From Firmicutes bacterium UBA4996 (lineage in GTDB: Bacteria; Bacillota; Limnochordia; Darwinibacteriales; Darwinibacteriaceae), in contig DGYW01000064.1 of NCBI GenBank assembly GCA_002396805.1, positions 16,417-22,372 on the forward strand: a DNA stretch of 5,956 nt, written 5' to 3'. The notes beneath the pieces were generated by a model. The model was given only the letters and a program-made list of their open reading frames with translations, did not search any database and was not told the origin of the DNA. Below are positions 5,295-5,956 of the stretch, piece by piece; position 1 is the stretch's first letter; each line of letters begins with the position of its first letter. A program made the position numbers and the translations under genes.

Positions 5295-5956
5295 ATGAAA
5301 GTGGACCAGAGTTTTGATATTGCTGGTAGGACCGCCGTTGTTACGGGGGGGAGTGGAGTGTTGTGTGGGGAGATGGCTAGGGGTTTAGGGCGCGCGGGAG
5401 CAAATGTAGTGGTTTTAGCGCGAGATCACGAACGGATCAAGTCAATGGTAGATCAAGTTAAGGATTCTGGAGGGCAAGCTTTGGGAATTGCCGCGGATGT
5501 CCTTAACCAGCAAGATCTCTTACTTGCCAGGGAACAGATCTTAAGTCACTTCGGCACACTAGACATTTTGGTTAACGGTGCTGGAGGCAACAGACCGGGG
5601 GCTACCACTAGTGACGAACAATCCTTTTTTGATCTACCGTTTGCCGATGTCAGTTCTGTATTTAACCTAAATTTTCTTGGTACATTTTTGCCCTCGCAAA
5701 TTTTCGGTTCTGCCATGGCTAATCAGGGCCAAGGAGTGATTATCAACATTTCTTCTGCTTCGTCTTTTCACCCCATGACTAGGGTAGTGGCTTATTCAGC
5801 TGCCAAGGCTGCCATTAACAATTTCACTGAGTGGCTGGCTGTCTATATGGCACAAGAGTATTCGCCATCCATCAGGGTTAATGCTATAGCTCCTGGCTTT
5901 TTCATCGCTGAGCAGAATCGTGCTCTACTGGTGCAACCAGATGGGCAGTATACTGA
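5295..5956 (+). CDS. uxuB: SDR-family D-mannonate oxidoreductase (fructuronate reductase), 3' truncated by the window edge
   Basis: Codons 1-220 are visible and the frame is still open at the right edge; family members are about 275-285 aa. Fructuronate reductase converts D-fructuronate and D-mannonate using NAD(P)(H) in cytoplasmic glucuronate breakdown, feeding mannonate dehydratase. Rossmann-fold marks are the cofactor loop TGGSGVLCGEMA (17-28), AADV (near 73-76), VNGAGGN (93-99), catalytic Ser154 in NISSASS, and Tyr167-x3-Lys171 in YSAAKAAINNF. VNAIAPGFF followed by a QNRALL segment is characteristic of Bacillus YjmF/UxuB-type enzymes rather than generic SDRs. The third glycine of the cofactor loop is replaced by Cys24, which is unusual. 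The start is set by AGGGAG 7 bases upstream of the ATG; the frame is open back to 5199 but has no start codon there. It is divergent from the transporter operon, suggesting shared control. A related SDR such as gluconate 5-dehydrogenase is the main alternative. Confidence 0.82.
   Translation, partial: MKVDQSFDIAGRTAVVTGGSGVLCGEMARGLGRAGANVVVLARDHERIKSMVDQVKDSGGQALGIAADVLNQQDLLLAREQILSHFGTLDILVNGAGGNRPGATTSDEQSFFDLPFADVSSVFNLNFLGTFLPSQIFGSAMANQGQGVIINISSASSFHPMTRVVAYSAAKAAINNFTEWLAVYMAQEYSPSIRVNAIAPGFFIAEQNRALLVQPDGQYT

Noticed and set aside
1..5956. Mobile element, CRISPR array, tRNA/rRNA or novel defence-like system
   Set aside because: No transposase or integrase coding, no regularly spaced repeats and no structural RNA pattern was seen; coding density is fully explained by catabolic and transport genes.

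Overview
The window looks like a carbohydrate-utilisation locus from a bacterium of the Bacillota (Firmicutes) type, with moderate GC. The evidence is a LplB/YtcP/YtcQ-type sugar ABC importer, strong AGGAGG-like ribosome sites, a consensus sigma-A promoter and an SDR-type fructuronate reductase. The solute-binding protein has a signal peptide without a lipobox cysteine. That is unusual for a Gram-positive with one membrane and hints at a two-membrane member of the phylum, but this is inference only.

Layout. (1) From the left edge to 1475 on the + strand runs the 3' part of a sialate O-acetylesterase (SASA) family carbohydrate esterase. Its reading frame is open at the left edge, so the true start lies outside the window. 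(2) A hairpin with a T-rich tail at about 1487-1522 sits between this gene and the converging operon, and probably ends transcription from both sides. (3) A minus-strand operon reads from about 5122 down to 1551: permease 1 (5079-4141), permease 2 (4104-3232) and an extracellular solute-binding protein (3158-1551). A TTGACT-17-TATCAT promoter precedes it. A leader hairpin touches the first ribosome site, and a perfect 14-bp palindrome lies between permease 2 and the binding-protein gene. (4) A divergent gene on the + strand starts at 5295 and runs off the right edge. It is an SDR dehydrogenase closely resembling Bacillus-type D-mannonate oxidoreductase (fructuronate reductase, UxuB).

How it may work together. 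The importer would capture an oligosaccharide, with its ATPase supplied from elsewhere because none is encoded here. The esterase would remove O-acetyl groups, and the reductase would process the uronic acid part through the fructuronate/mannonate branch. Permease-permease-binding-protein order, an acetylesterase and a uronate reductase together resemble loci for acetylated, glucuronic-acid-bearing plant polysaccharides such as glucuronoxylan. The substrate is inferred from context and is not shown by any residue. I see no mobile element, CRISPR array, RNA gene or clearly novel system. The most interesting details are regulatory structures and a cysteine in the cofactor-binding loop of the reductase.
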